Assembly: GCA_036404435.1 (NCBI GenBank)
Contig: DASWZN010000039.1
Span: 62,001-126,000 of the forward strand
Length of the DNA: 64,000 bases
Origin: DASWZN01 sp036404435
GTDB lineage: Bacteria > Acidobacteriota > Terriglobia > Bryobacterales > Bryobacteraceae
Direction: 5' to 3'
A program made the position numbers and the translations under genes. Below the pieces are notes generated by a model. That model did not search any database. It saw nothing but the letters and a program-made list of their open reading frames with translations, and was not told the origin of the DNA. The first letter of the stretch is position 1. Every line of letters begins with the position of its first letter. Shown one piece after another: positions 38,313 to 47,023 of the stretch.

Positions 38313-39233
38313 ATGATGAAGTCTCGGCCGATTTGTCTGGCTTGTGTTGTGACGCTTGCCATTTCGAGCCTTGCCTGGAGCGAGCAGGTGACGTTCAAGG
38401 TGAAGCATCAACTGCTCGTTAGCCCTGACAGCACGAGACTCTGGTGGCTGGCTGAAAGCGGCGGAGACCTTGTTCTGGACGACTCAGCTCGAACCATCAC
38501 AGTGAGGACCAAGCCAAACCCGCTGGATATCGGATTCGACGCCGTCGAAAAGGTCATCTTTGAACAAACCACACGTATGCGCGGCGGCGGGTGGGGCGAT
38601 CTGTTTGGCAGCGTGGGTTTGGGCCCGATAGGCTCGAGCATCGAACACAAGGCGGTCAGCGATTACTGGTGTTACCTCGAATACCGCGCGGCCGACGGCG
38701 TCCATCCATACATGTTGCAGATTCCGAGAGAGATGTCAGCCGCTGTCATCGACAGGATGAAGGCGCTACTGGGCGACAAAGTCTCGGTTCCGAAGTTTGC
38801 TGAGCAACTCGTCGTCATCAAGGCAGACACGCTCGTGGGCGCGAAGGCCAGTTACGACTACAACGCTGACTCCAAAGTGCATCCACTGCCGGAGCTGAAG
38901 GCGGGCAAAGCGCTCATCCTTGTCGTGTGTCCGTTCATCGACGATCCGATTCACCGAGGCCCTCTGGTCAAGCTTCACGCGAACGAGCACGTCGTCGCGG
39001 TGAATAATTGGGGCAGTTATGCGTTCGCCTATCTAGATCCCGGCGAGTATCTGCTGGCTTCGGAGATCAAAAACACAGCCAGTAGCCTTCACATCAGCCT
39101 GGAAGCCGGTAAGGGCTATTACTTCCTGGAAGACATCATGAACGATGATGGAGCGGTCCTGTCGAGGCACACAAAGGAACTCGTGATGCACCAGGTGACC
39201 GGTGCACGTTATGCCAATTGGAAGCAGAAGTAG
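38313..39233 (+). CDS. Exported protein with DUF2846-like C-terminal domain
   Basis: A 306-residue protein with a signal peptide (MMKSRPICLACVVTLAISSLAWS). The C-terminal 110 residues (RGPLVKLHANEHVVAVNNWGSYAFAYLDPGEYLLASEI, YYFLEDIM) follow the DUF2846 pattern of a beta domain that limits or displays a ligand. The N-terminal part carries a basic patch and a PH-like look (YWCYLEYRAADGVHPYMLQIP) that I cannot name. GGAGG precedes the ATG. Expression is probably driven by promoter block A. Confidence 0.75.
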   Translation: MMKSRPICLACVVTLAISSLAWSEQVTFKVKHQLLVSPDSTRLWWLAESGGDLVLDDSARTITVRTKPNPLDIGFDAVEKVIFEQTTRMRGGGWGDLFGSVGLGPIGSSIEHKAVSDYWCYLEYRAADGVHPYMLQIPREMSAAVIDRMKALLGDKVSVPKFAEQLVVIKADTLVGAKASYDYNADSKVHPLPELKAGKALILVVCPFIDDPIHRGPLVKLHANEHVVAVNNWGSYAFAYLDPGEYLLASEIKNTASSLHISLEAGKGYYFLEDIMNDDGAVLSRHTKELVMHQVTGARYANWKQK

Positions 39234-39370
39234 TGAATCTGGTATTGGATAATCTGGTCGAGGCCCTCCAAAGCGGGGTGGGGCGCCGCAATTGACGAAG
39301 GCGGTCGGGCCTGAAGCAGCGTCAGGCAGAAGTGAGCGCACCGTGCGGAAGGCTGGTCGAAGGAGACAAG

Positions 39371-39832
39371 ATGCGCAGGCGATTTGTGCTGCTGACTTTC
39401 ATGGGCCTTCTGATGTCATTTGGGGAGCTTCTCGGAGGCGAGATGAAGTCGCGCCCCGTTACCATCAAGGGAGTTGTCACTAATTTCGCAGAAGCGAAAG
39501 GATGGATTCCGAGCGATGCGTACCTCCAACTGGTGCTCCATGTGAGCCCAAAGGGGAGGCTCGATGTCACTGTCACCCACACTAGCAGGGGCGTGACCAT
39601 GAGCTCGAGCCTGCCCAAGACATCGATGCCTGAAGCGGGGTCAACGTGGGCCTTCTCATTCGATTGCAAGGATCTCGATGATGGCACATACGTGATCGCA
39701 GTTCAGTTGGCGGCGACGGCAGCAAACCGTCCTGTCCTGGTCCAGCGAGGCCAACAAACCCTGGAGATTCGGGTCTCCAAACGCACCGGGCCCACACTCG
39801 ACGTGGGTGACGTCACGATACCGGCTCCGTGA
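39371..39832 (+). CDS. Small exported protein
   Basis: A 153-residue protein with a signal peptide (MRRRFVLLTFMGLLMSFGELLGG) and a beta-sandwich-like mature region (VTVTHTSRGVTMSSSLPK, WAFSFDCKDLDDGTYVIAVQLAA). AAGGAGACAAG precedes the ATG. No family recognised. It follows the DUF2846-like gene by 137 bp on the same strand. Confidence 0.7.
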   Translation: MRRRFVLLTFMGLLMSFGELLGGEMKSRPVTIKGVVTNFAEAKGWIPSDAYLQLVLHVSPKGRLDVTVTHTSRGVTMSSSLPKTSMPEAGSTWAFSFDCKDLDDGTYVIAVQLAATAANRPVLVQRGQQTLEIRVSKRTGPTLDVGDVTIPAP

Positions 39833-39860
39833 CAGTCTGCCATCCCTCAGCGGTGGACAC

Positions 39861-39880
39861 GGCGGATGGCCCCATCCGCC
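39861..39880. terminator. Hairpin after the small exported gene
   Basis: GGCGGATGG and CCATCCGCC form a perfect 9-bp stem with a 2-bp loop, 29 bp after the stop codon at 39832. No T-run follows, so it may slow or mark the transcript end rather than act as a classic intrinsic terminator. Confidence 0.45.
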
Positions 39881-40076
39881 AGTCCCACCGCCCTCTGGGG
39901 GACCGGTTGCGGCGGATGCCAGCGCCAGCACCGCCAGCTCGCCCGGTAGGTAAGCAGGTGAAAAAGCTCGTCAACGGCGGAAAATCCAGGTAGAATTGTT
40001 CTCAGAGATTTCAGTTCGCCGGGCCAGCGCCTCAGGCGCACCCTGCGGAGGATTCCTCAACCAGACGAGGTGAGAA

Positions 40077-41423
40077 ATGCTCTCGCAGGCAGCAACGGCC
40101 CAAACCCGGGAAGTTCAGATTTGGCCCATTGACCGGCTCGTCTTCTACGCGCGCAATCCCCGCAAGAACGACGCCGCCGTGGACCGCATGTGTTCCTCCA
40201 TCCGCGAGTTCGGCTTCAAGATCCCGGTGCTCGTCCGCAGCGATGGCGAGGTCGTGGACGGTCACCTGCGCCTGAAGGCCGCGCGCAGGCTGGGATCGTG
40301 GCCCGGCGGCGACACGACCGCAATCCCCGTGATCCTGTGCGATGAGTGGTCGCCGGCGCAGGTGAAGGCCTTCCGGCTCATGGTCAATCGATCGGTGGCG
40401 TGGGCGGAGTGGGACGATGAGCTTCTCTCTCTGGAGTTGCAGGAACTCGCCGCGGCCGACTTCGATCTCTCCCTCACGGGCTTCGATCCCAGAGAACTGG
40501 AAGACCTCCTGACCCTCCCGGACCACGACGAGCAAGCCGACGTCGCGCCGCCACTGCCCGACAATCCAGTGTCCCGACCTGGCGACCTGTGGCTCTGCGG
40601 CAACCGGCGCAACCAGCACCGGGTCCTCTGCGGGGATGCCACCAGCCCGGAGGCTGTGGCGCGGCTGCTGGGGGATCGCAAGCCCTTCCTGATGATTACC
40701 GACCCGCCCTACGGAATCGAGCTGGACAGCGAATGGCGCGACCGCGCCGGACTGAACGGCTGCGGGCCTGCCGAGGAAAGCTATATGAAGCACAGGACCG
40801 CAGGTCATACCGAAACGACGATTTCGGGAGACACGCGGGCGGACTGGTCGGAAGCCTTCGCGCTCGTGCCGAGCCTCCAGATCGCTTACGTCTGGCACGC
40901 TTCCGTGTTCACGCGGGAAGTGCTCGATGGACTGCTGCGGATCGGCTTCCTGCACCACCAGCAGATCATCTGGGACAAGCAGCGGACGGTGCTCACGCGC
41001 ACGCATTATTGGTTTCAGCATGAGCCATGCTGGTACGTCCGCAAGAAGAACGCGCCGTGGTTTGGCAAGGCCGGCGAGAACTCCACCATCTGGGCGTCGC
41101 CGTCCCCGAAGTTCATCATGGGAGGTTCCGACGAGGAGAAGTACGATCACCCAACTCAAAAGCCGATCGAATTGATGCGGCGCCCGATTCTGAACCACAC
41201 CAAGCGTGGGGAGCTAGTTTACGAGGCGTTTCTTGGATCAGGAACAACTCTCGCCGCGGCGGAGCTGACAGAGCGCGTCTGCCTGGGCCTCGAGATCGAT
41301 CCGAAGTACACCGATGTAGCGGTCACCAGGTGGCAATCTCTAAGCAACCAGCAGGCGACGCTCGACGGCGACGGGCGGACGTTCGAGGAGATCGCCGAGG
41401 AGCGCGGGAAGGGGGCGGCATGA
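40077..41423 (+). CDS. ParB-like / N4-N6 DNA methylase fusion
   Basis: A 448-residue protein. Residues about 12-115 form a ParB/Srx-type domain (IWPIDRLVFYARNPRKNDAAVDRMCSSIREFGFKIPVLV, VVDGHLRLKAARRLG). The rest is a DNA methyltransferase with DPPYG (catalytic motif IV) and FLGSGTT (SAM motif I) in the beta-class order. Such fusions are very common in phages and integrative elements, where they may protect element DNA. Target site unknown. GAGGTGAGAA precedes the ATG. Confidence 0.9.
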   Translation: MLSQAATAQTREVQIWPIDRLVFYARNPRKNDAAVDRMCSSIREFGFKIPVLVRSDGEVVDGHLRLKAARRLGSWPGGDTTAIPVILCDEWSPAQVKAFRLMVNRSVAWAEWDDELLSLELQELAAADFDLSLTGFDPRELEDLLTLPDHDEQADVAPPLPDNPVSRPGDLWLCGNRRNQHRVLCGDATSPEAVARLLGDRKPFLMITDPPYGIELDSEWRDRAGLNGCGPAEESYMKHRTAGHTETTISGDTRADWSEAFALVPSLQIAYVWHASVFTREVLDGLLRIGFLHHQQIIWDKQRTVLTRTHYWFQHEPCWYVRKKNAPWFGKAGENSTIWASPSPKFIMGGSDEEKYDHPTQKPIELMRRPILNHTKRGELVYEAFLGSGTTLAAAELTERVCLGLEIDPKYTDVAVTRWQSLSNQQATLDGDGRTFEEIAEERGKGAA

Positions 41424-41573
41424 ATGGATCGCTGCCGCTAGGAGATCGCCGTCATCAAAGCCCTGCTGCGCGCCGGCCATCCCGACCTTCAGGGCCTGTG
41501 CCGAGCCTTGGTCGATTGGTCGGCCGAGTTGAGAATCCGGGAGGCAGACGCAGAACCGCCGCCGGAGCGTTAA
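41424..41573 (+). pseudogene. Small element gene interrupted by an amber codon
   Basis: ATG at 41424 reads five codons (MDRCR) and meets TAG at 41439-41441, after which the same frame continues as EIAVIKALLRAGHPDLQGLCRALVDWSAELRIREAD and ends at TAA. The downstream part has protein-like composition and starts right after the methylase gene. A CAG to TAG change would explain it. No alternative start codon lies between the TAG and the conserved part, so it is either inactive or read through. Confidence 0.55.
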
Positions 41574-41602
41574 ACCCGGCGGCGGCTTGGGGCGGGCGGG
41601 CG

Positions 41603-41980
41603 TTAGAAGTTGTCGGAGAAGATCTCGAACAGGAGGGCGTAGCGGCCGTCGTAGTCGCGGGACCAGACCTTGTAGATCTCCGGGCACATCGGTTCGCCGC
41701 CGCGTTCGAGGTCCTTAAGGCGGCGCGCGAAATCGTGGCGGGCGAGCTCGATGGCCTCGTTGATCGTCGAGACCGGCTCTACGACCTCGTAGGCTCCGGT
41801 AGCGTCCTCCGCGATCAGGACACCGACGGCAAGGTCCACGTCCCGGCCCAGCGTTCCGAAGGCTGGGTGGAGGCGCCCACGTGGCTCGGCTGGTTCGTTG
41901 TCGGGGATTGTGACCGCGCGGTTGAGTGTCGCGCTCCTGTACGTCTTGGGCTTCCTGGTGGTGGTCTTGGTGGTGGTCAT
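41603..41980 (-). CDS. Small accessory-island protein
   Basis: A 125-residue soluble protein with a basic, Thr-rich start (MTTTKTTTRKPKTYRSATL) and an acidic folded remainder (INEAIELARHDFARRLKDLERG, YALLFEIFSDNF). AGGAGCGCAACG precedes the ATG at 41980. Same strand as the next two genes, with 11 bp to the upstream one, so the three probably form an operon. Function unknown. Confidence 0.65.
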   Translation of the reverse strand: MTTTKTTTRKPKTYRSATLNRAVTIPDNEPAEPRGRLHPAFGTLGRDVDLAVGVLIAEDATGAYEVVEPVSTINEAIELARHDFARRLKDLERGGEPMCPEIYKVWSRDYDGRYALLFEIFSDNF

Positions 41981-41991
41981 CGTTGCGCTCC

Positions 41992-42174
41992 TCAGAAGTC
42001 CTTGCCGTTGCGCCAGTCCGTTATGTCCTGGACCGCCATCCGGATGCGGTGCTGGGCGTTGTGGTCCGCCAGCTCCGAGGCCAGCTTCTTGATCTCGGCC
42101 AGGACTTCTTGCTCCGTGCGGGTCCGGCGGGGCTGCTTCTTGGTCGTCTTCGTTGTGGGTTCCATCGACACCAT
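41992..42174 (-). CDS. Small coiled accessory-island protein
   Basis: A 60-residue protein: basic Lys/Thr-rich start, then a helical segment (TEQEVLAEIKKLASELADHNAQHRIRMAVQDITDWRNG). Starts are possible at 42174 or 42165. It shares the KTTKKQPRRTRT style of N-terminus with its downstream neighbour, suggesting common origin or DNA binding. Function unknown. Confidence 0.55.
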   Translation of the reverse strand: MVSMEPTTKTTKKQPRRTRTEQEVLAEIKKLASELADHNAQHRIRMAVQDITDWRNGKDF

Positions 42175-42277
42175 TCATCGCTCTGATCGGTTTCGGAAGC
42201 AAGGGCATAATCGCGCGGTGCCAAAGAAAAGCCCGCCGCGGCCGAAGCCGGGCGGGCCAGGAAGCAGGCGCGCGATG

Positions 42278-42907
42278 CTACTGGCTGATCCGGTAGGTAC
42301 GCTCGCCGCCCTCGGGTTTGAAGGACTCGACGGTGTAGCCGGCCTTCTTCATCGTGCCGGCCATGAACCCGCGGACGGTGTGCTTCTGCCAGCCCATCTT
42401 CTCCATGATCTCGGCCAGGGTAGCGCCGTTCTTGCGCTGGAGCATGGCGACCACCTGGGCGGTCTTGCTGCCCTCGCGCGGCCCGGCGCTTTCCTTAGCT
42501 TTGGCGGCCATTTTAGCCTTGGGCGCGCCCTTCGCGGGGGTGGTCCTCTTGCTCGCCCTCCCCTTGGCGGGCGCGCCCTTGGCCGCCTGTGCGCGGCCCT
42601 TGGCCTTCTTGCTGGCCTTCGGCTTCGCGGGTGCCGCTCCGGGCTTCGCGGCTTCGCCCAGCCCCTGGATACGCTCCCAGATGCGGCTGGCGGCGGCCTT
42701 GGCGCTCTTGAAGCGCTCAACCGGCTCGACGCCCGGCAGGCTGTTCCAGATGGACACGAGGCGCTCGGCCGGCCAGCCGGCGAGCAGTTCCGCCAGTTCC
42801 TTCTGGCTGGCGAAGGAATCGAAGGGGGTGGTGGTTGCGGCGGCGGCCTCTTCTGCGGAGGCGAACGCCGTGATGTTGTTGTCGCTGTCAATCGTGAACG
42901 TCGTCAT
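42278..42907 (-). CDS. DUF3489-domain protein
   Basis: A 209-residue protein with a central Lys/Ala-rich, histone-like linker (about 85-145) and a C-terminal DUF3489 domain (SKTAQVVAMLQRKNGATLAEIMEKMGWQKHTVRGFMAGTMKKAGYTVESFKPEGGERTYRI), a small winged-helix-like fold common on mobile islands. AAGGAGAACGATT precedes the ATG. It is divergent from the HTH gene at 43051; the roughly 140 bp between them should carry both promoters. Confidence 0.87.
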   Translation of the reverse strand: MTTFTIDSDNNITAFASAEEAAAATTTPFDSFASQKELAELLAGWPAERLVSIWNSLPGVEPVERFKSAKAAASRIWERIQGLGEAAKPGAAPAKPKASKKAKGRAQAAKGAPAKGRASKRTTPAKGAPKAKMAAKAKESAGPREGSKTAQVVAMLQRKNGATLAEIMEKMGWQKHTVRGFMAGTMKKAGYTVESFKPEGGERTYRISQ

Positions 42908-43050
42908 AATCGTTCTCCTTGGTGCCACGCTCTGCGCGGTCATGACATGGATCACTCCGGTCGGCGTCAGATGCAAGCGGATTCTGGAGAAATAGCGAAA
43001 GGCGATGGAATGGCGATGTGGAGGCGACCAATGGCATCAGGTGGCACCTG

Positions 43051-43443
43051 ATGGCAGGGCATGGAGAGAAGTTCGGGCGGAAGAAGGAAGACGCGATTGC
43101 CGCGCTGTTGTCTCAGCGGAACATTGAGGAAGCTGCCCGTGCTGCTGGCCTCGGTACGAGAACACTCCTTCGCTGGCTGACGCTACCCGAGTTCCAGACA
43201 GCCTACCGGGAGGCTCGCCGCGCAGCGTTCGGGCAGGCTGTGGCTCGGCTCCAGCAGGGAACTTCGGCGGCAGCCACCACTCTGCTGAAGACGATGATCG
43301 ATCCGAACACGCCGGCGTCCGTCCGGGTGCGGGCGGCGGAGGCCATCTTCAATCACTCGGCCAAGGCAATCGAGATCGAGGACATCGAGGCGCGCGTCAC
43401 GGCGCTGGAAGCAGCAACGGCGAGCGAACACGCGCGGCAATGA
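43051..43443 (+). CDS. HTH protein resembling phage terminase small subunits
   Basis: A 130-residue protein with an N-terminal HTH (KKEDAIAALLSQRNIEEAARAAGLGTRTLLRWLTLPEFQTAYREARR) and a helical C-terminus (TTLLKTMIDPNTPASVRVRAAEAIFNHSAKAIEIEDIEARVTALE). This layout is shared with phage DNA-packaging HTH proteins. No large terminase follows, so packaging is unlikely. A diverged, truncated copy lies at 53473-53652. The ATG at 43051 was preferred over the GTG at 43018. Confidence 0.75.
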   Translation: MAGHGEKFGRKKEDAIAALLSQRNIEEAARAAGLGTRTLLRWLTLPEFQTAYREARRAAFGQAVARLQQGTSAAATTLLKTMIDPNTPASVRVRAAEAIFNHSAKAIEIEDIEARVTALEAATASEHARQ

Positions 43444-43691
43444 CTCGCAGGGAAGCTGGCATGTCGAATCTTCTGAGGCGAGTCCGAAAGCTCGAAACCC
43501 GGTTGACGGACGTAAGTGGCCTGGCGCCCGATTCCAGGACATGGCTCGATTACTGGACGCATCGGATAGAGCGGCTCCTCGCTGGAGAGCCGACCGGCCG
43601 CATCCCGCTGGAAGCGATCGATGCGCTGGTCGTAGCCAGCACGGCGCGGGAGGAGCGGCCGGAGAAGGATCTAGCCCCCGTGGGAGGCTGA
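43440..43691 (+). CDS. Small cassette protein
   Basis: An 83-residue helical protein (NLLRRVRKLETRLTDVSGLAPDSRTWLDYWTHRIERLLAGE). It overlaps the HTH gene by ATGA. Its RRVRKLETRL start resembles the starts of the two genes that follow (RRLERLETRL and RRIRELEQRL) and of the copy at 53649 (RRIHRLEDQL), pointing to a family of short proteins with a shared N-terminal helix. Function unknown. Confidence 0.6.
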   Translation: MTRREAGMSNLLRRVRKLETRLTDVSGLAPDSRTWLDYWTHRIERLLAGEPTGRIPLEAIDALVVASTAREERPEKDLAPVGG

Positions 43692-43712
43692 TGGAGGCGG
43701 GAGACAACTCAG

Positions 43713-43898
43713 ATGATCACCAGAAACCTAGCTCGGCGCTTGGAGCGGCTGGAAACTCGCCTCGTGCCGGAGGGCGAACCCCTGGTCATCAACGTCCACT
43801 TCGTCTCCACGGACGGAAGCCGTGTTGGCGGCGTCCGCTTCACCATTCCGCGCGCCGGAGGGCGGCCTGGGCAGTATCGCAAAGGCCTGCACCCATGA
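43713..43898 (+). CDS. Small cassette protein with RRLERLETRL start
   Basis: A 61-residue protein: N-terminal helix (ARRLERLETRL) followed by a strand pair (EPLVINVHFVSTDGSRVGGVRFTIP). Its stop overlaps the next ATG (ATGA at 43895). It belongs to the series of short coupled genes after the HTH protein. Function unknown. Confidence 0.55.
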   Translation: MITRNLARRLERLETRLVPEGEPLVINVHFVSTDGSRVGGVRFTIPRAGGRPGQYRKGLHP

Positions 43899-44125
43899 AG
43901 CCTATCATCAGGAGGATTCGAGAGCTGGAGCAGAGACTTCCACCTCCTGCGCCAGCCTTCTCGGGCCCGTCGGGCGCCGAACAGATTGCGGCCGAGCTCA
44001 CCCGGGTCGGGTTCGTGCGGGGTGAGAACGAAAGCCTTGCGGAGACCTTCGCTCGCTACCTCGGGATCACTGTGCGGGAGCTTCGCAGGCGGTTGCAGGC
44101 TCGGGCGGCAGGCCAGCCCGCGTAG
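43895..44125 (+). CDS. Small cassette protein, last of the series
   Basis: A 76-residue helical protein (MKPIIRRIRELEQRL, then AEQIAAELTRVGFVRGENESLAETFARYLGITVRELRRRL) coupled to the preceding gene by ATGA. The second half looks like a small HTH or GTPase-independent helical bundle. The first copy of the 18-bp CCGATA-N7-ATAAC motif begins 7 bp after its stop codon. Confidence 0.55.
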   Translation: MKPIIRRIRELEQRLPPPAPAFSGPSGAEQIAAELTRVGFVRGENESLAETFARYLGITVRELRRRLQARAAGQPA

Positions 44126-44132
44126 TTGGCTG

Positions 44133-44150
44133 CCGATATCGGGTGATAAC
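44133..44150 (+). repeat. CCGATA-N7-ATAAC repeat, copy 1
   Basis: CCGATA TCGGGTG ATAAC. One of five plus-strand copies in the last 20 kb, all intergenic. Here it directly follows the last cassette gene. Confidence 0.75.
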
Positions 44151-44299
44151 GCTCATCTGCAACGGGCACCGTTTGTGCGGGACTTGGGTCCGTCCACGGC
44201 TTCCCGCAGCCGAGTGATCGATATCGGTAAGCGCGGCGTCAGCAGGCGAGCAATGCGGTTTTTGGTAGAAGCGAAGTTCTTAAGTACTTCGGGCCCGCC

Positions 44300-44491
44300 T
44301 CAGCGGTCCTGCAACCAGATCCTCGAATCGAGGTTCAGGCCCTTGAGAAACGACCGCAGACGGCGCCAATCTTGTCGTTGCTGGTCTGAATCCCGTCCGT
44401 ACCGCCCGTTTCTTGCCTGCATGCTCGTGTGGAAGAGGGGAAAGAGCCAGCGTCCCGACCATTCAATCTGGTGCGCGACCGCGTCGGTCAT
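44300..44491 (-). CDS. Possible small protein with a strong ribosome site
   Basis: A 63-residue frame on the minus strand starting MTDAVAHQIEWSGRWLFPLF, rich in Arg, Trp and Gln. Support comes from AAGGAG nine bases before the ATG at 44491. No family is recognised, and it may be the remainder of a longer gene. Confidence 0.4.
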   Translation of the reverse strand: MTDAVAHQIEWSGRWLFPLFHTSMQARNGRYGRDSDQQRQDWRRLRSFLKGLNLDSRIWLQDR

Positions 44492-44592
44492 CGGTATGTG
44501 CTCCTTAACACTAGAAGTCTACTTGCCGCGCCAAGAAAAGGCTATGATTCTATACATCCCATGAAGGTACACTCTCTAAACGGAGGGAGTCC

Positions 44593-46365
44593 ATGAAGAC
44601 CCCCTGGGGCGGCGGCTTCGGTCTACGTCGCTGCAGTATTGTTTTCTGCGCCTGCTTCGCCGCTCTGCTCGCGGGCTGCGGCGGCCGCGGAAGTCCCGCA
44701 GCGCCGCCATCCATAACATTGTCGGTGAGTCCCGCAACCACGCTAATCTATCCAGCGCAGCCGGCGGTCACGGTGAACGTCGGCGTGGCGCGCCAAGGGA
44801 CCGTCGGCGCCATCTCGCTCAGCGTGGCCGTGCCGGCGGGCGCGGCGGTTGCGATACAATCGCCCGGCGCCTCAAGCGCCGGATCTCTCTCGTTCACAGC
44901 GACTACCGCCGGCGCGGGCGCCTACCCCCTGACCGTAACCGCGACCGATGGCAAGACCAGCGCCTCAACTCCGCTTACGTTAACCGTGGGCGCTGTCGTT
45001 CAAATCGGCAAAGCCACGACCGGCAAGTTCAACGAGGCCATGTCCGATACGATATTTCCGGCTGACTGGAACCTGAACTTTTTTGCTCAGAATCCGACAG
45101 CCACGCAAATTATGGGCACTCTGCTGCCGCAGCATATCCTGCTGCCAACAGCGCTGCGTGGGGTACCACAAATGACCGGCAGCACTTGGGACTTCACAAC
45201 GATTGACGCTGTCACCCAGCCGGTGCTCACCGTGGGCGATCGGAGCCCGGAACTGCGGCTCTTCCCAGCTCCCGCGTTCATGTATGTCAACGGCGACAAC
45301 ACGGCCGATTTCCTGGATCCCACATTTCAGCAGTTCGCCGGATATGCGCAAAACCTGGTGCGCTACTACAACACCGGAGGCTTTACTTCCTCCGATGGGG
45401 TGTCGCACGTCTCGCCATCCTATCCGAATACCAAGATCACCTGGTAGGGCATCTACAATGAGCCCAACGCAAACAACAATCTCACGCCACAGCAATACGT
45501 GCAGATGTACAACACGCTGGTGCCCGCCATGCAGGCCGCCGATCCCTCCCTGAAGTTCGCCGCCATAGAACTGGGCATGAATGGGGACTTCACAGGGGCG
45601 CCGCAAACCTGGGTACCGCCGTTTGTAAGTGGAGTGACCGCCCGCGTTGACGCACTGACAACGCACTTTTATTCGACCTGCGATCCCAGCCGCACCGACG
45701 CCCAGTTGTTTGCCACGATTCCCGGCTTTGTCGCTGACCTGCAGTATATCTATGCACAGATGGCCACGAACCCGACGCTTACGTCCGTCCCCGTTTGGCT
45801 CACGGAGAATAATGTTGACTGTGAAGCGTCCGGCACAAGCAACGATCCCCGTGGCTCCAGCCCCTTTTTTGCGTCCTGGCGGCCGTATGTCTTCTCGCAG
45901 TTCGGCAAAGCCGGAAACAAGGCGCTTTACCAGTTCACGTTCAACGGGAATTCTGAGTTCGGTGAAGTGGACCAGAATGTTGCCACGACCGTGTACCTCA
46001 GCTACTGGGTCGATTACTGGCTCGTTCGCATGTTTCCGTCGCCCCCCGGCGCTGACATGCTGGCCTATACGGCGACAGACACCGCTGACATCGAAGTCCT
46101 GCCGGTGGCGAATCCGGACGGGAGCGTCACCGTAATGATCGCCAACCTCGCGGTCGCCGGCCCAGCCGATTCGAACGGAGCCGGCGCGCCGCGCACCGTT
46201 CTGGTCGACACCTCGGCACTCGGCAGTTTCTCGTCCGCCAGTCTGCTGATCATCGACCGGAATACGAACTTGAACACGGGACCGGTCGCTTCCGCAGTCA
46301 CGCCCGGACCGCAGATAACGGTAGCGCTCAACGGCTACGGCGTGGCCTTCTTGAGCCTGAAGTAG
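44593..46365 (+). pseudogene. Clan GH-A glycosidase-like lipoprotein interrupted by an amber codon
   Basis: GGAGGGAG precedes the ATG. The product starts with a lipoprotein signal (CFAALLAGCGG), then an Ig-like region (about 35-140), then a TIM-barrel glycosidase resembling GH39/GH5-type enzymes. At codon 285 TGG is followed by TAG (45445-45447), then GIYNEPNANNN, which contains the expected acid/base glutamate, and VWLTENNVDCE, the expected nucleophile. The frame is otherwise open for 590 codons with no other lesion. A single TGG to TAG change (W to stop, giving KITWWGIYNEPN originally) explains it. Without suppression the enzyme is lost. Confidence 0.8.
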
Positions 46366-47023
46366 CCGCTGGGCGGCGCGCAAGCGCGGCATCCGGCGTG
46401 GTCGAAGCCGGTTGCGAGGCAGTGATCGGCTCGCGGCTGAGATGCCCACAAACAGAGCCGCGACCGTCAGGAGCGGTTAGCCTTTCTTTAGCCGTAACCA
46501 GCAGCACAGCGGCCAGGCGTGCGCATGCGCAATACGCCAGATTGCCAGACAAGCCCTCGGAAGGCAGGAGCGACGAATCCAGGGTAAACTCCGACAACCG
46601 ACGGAAGTTAGCCGCGAGCTTCCAGTGTGTTCGCATAAAGACGAACCAAGATGGTGTCTTGATTAAGGTTCACAACACAACTGCATAGGCCGCAGTCGCG
46701 AACAGCTCTTCCCATGAGACGTGGGGATTTCGGGACCCCAACGGCGTTCTGGGGAATTGCTGGTGGGTACTCGGCGGGAGCTGCGCATGTGGTTGCAGCA
46801 TCGGACGACGAGCATGGCCGCCGAGTTGCCTTCCGATATTGGCGGATAACGCTGCGTCAACGCCGGTTTCTCCGGAACTACTTGCACGAGATGGCGACTG
46901 TACGCTCATGTGAGTTGTTTCCGAGTGGACGATCCGGCCGGAACCGCTGTGGCGGCGCATCCAGTGAACAGTCCCTGCGCAGTCGCGGAGGGAGCATGGC
47001 GCCAGACTTCAGAAGGACCTACC
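46366..47023. other. Non-coding stretch with repeat copy 2
   Basis: No supported gene. It contains the second 18-bp motif (46833-46850). Short frames on both strands lack ribosome sites or conserved features. Confidence 0.55.
46833..46850 (+). repeat. CCGATA-N7-ATAAC repeat, copy 2
   Basis: CCGATA TTGGCGG ATAAC, 174 bp before the membrane-protein gene at 47024. The flank AGTTGCCTT resembles AGTTGGCTG of copy 1. Confidence 0.75.

Larger units (their letters stand above)
35091..44125. mobile_element. Probable integrative element or prophage remnant
   Basis: Between the tRNA fragment and the first 18-bp repeat lie a primase-polymerase, a ParB/DNA-methylase fusion, a DUF3489 protein, a terminase-small-like HTH protein and several tiny genes of the kind found in phage-like islands. 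Two exported proteins (38313, 39371) are interspersed. No integrase, terminase large subunit, portal or capsid gene is visible, so the element is incomplete or its recombinase lies elsewhere. The right boundary is uncertain. Confidence 0.5.

Noticed and set aside
41439..45447. Genetic-code change or general amber recoding
   Set aside because: Many intact genes in the window end in TAG (topA, acyl carrier protein, RDD gene), so TAG works as a stop; two local mutations are simpler.
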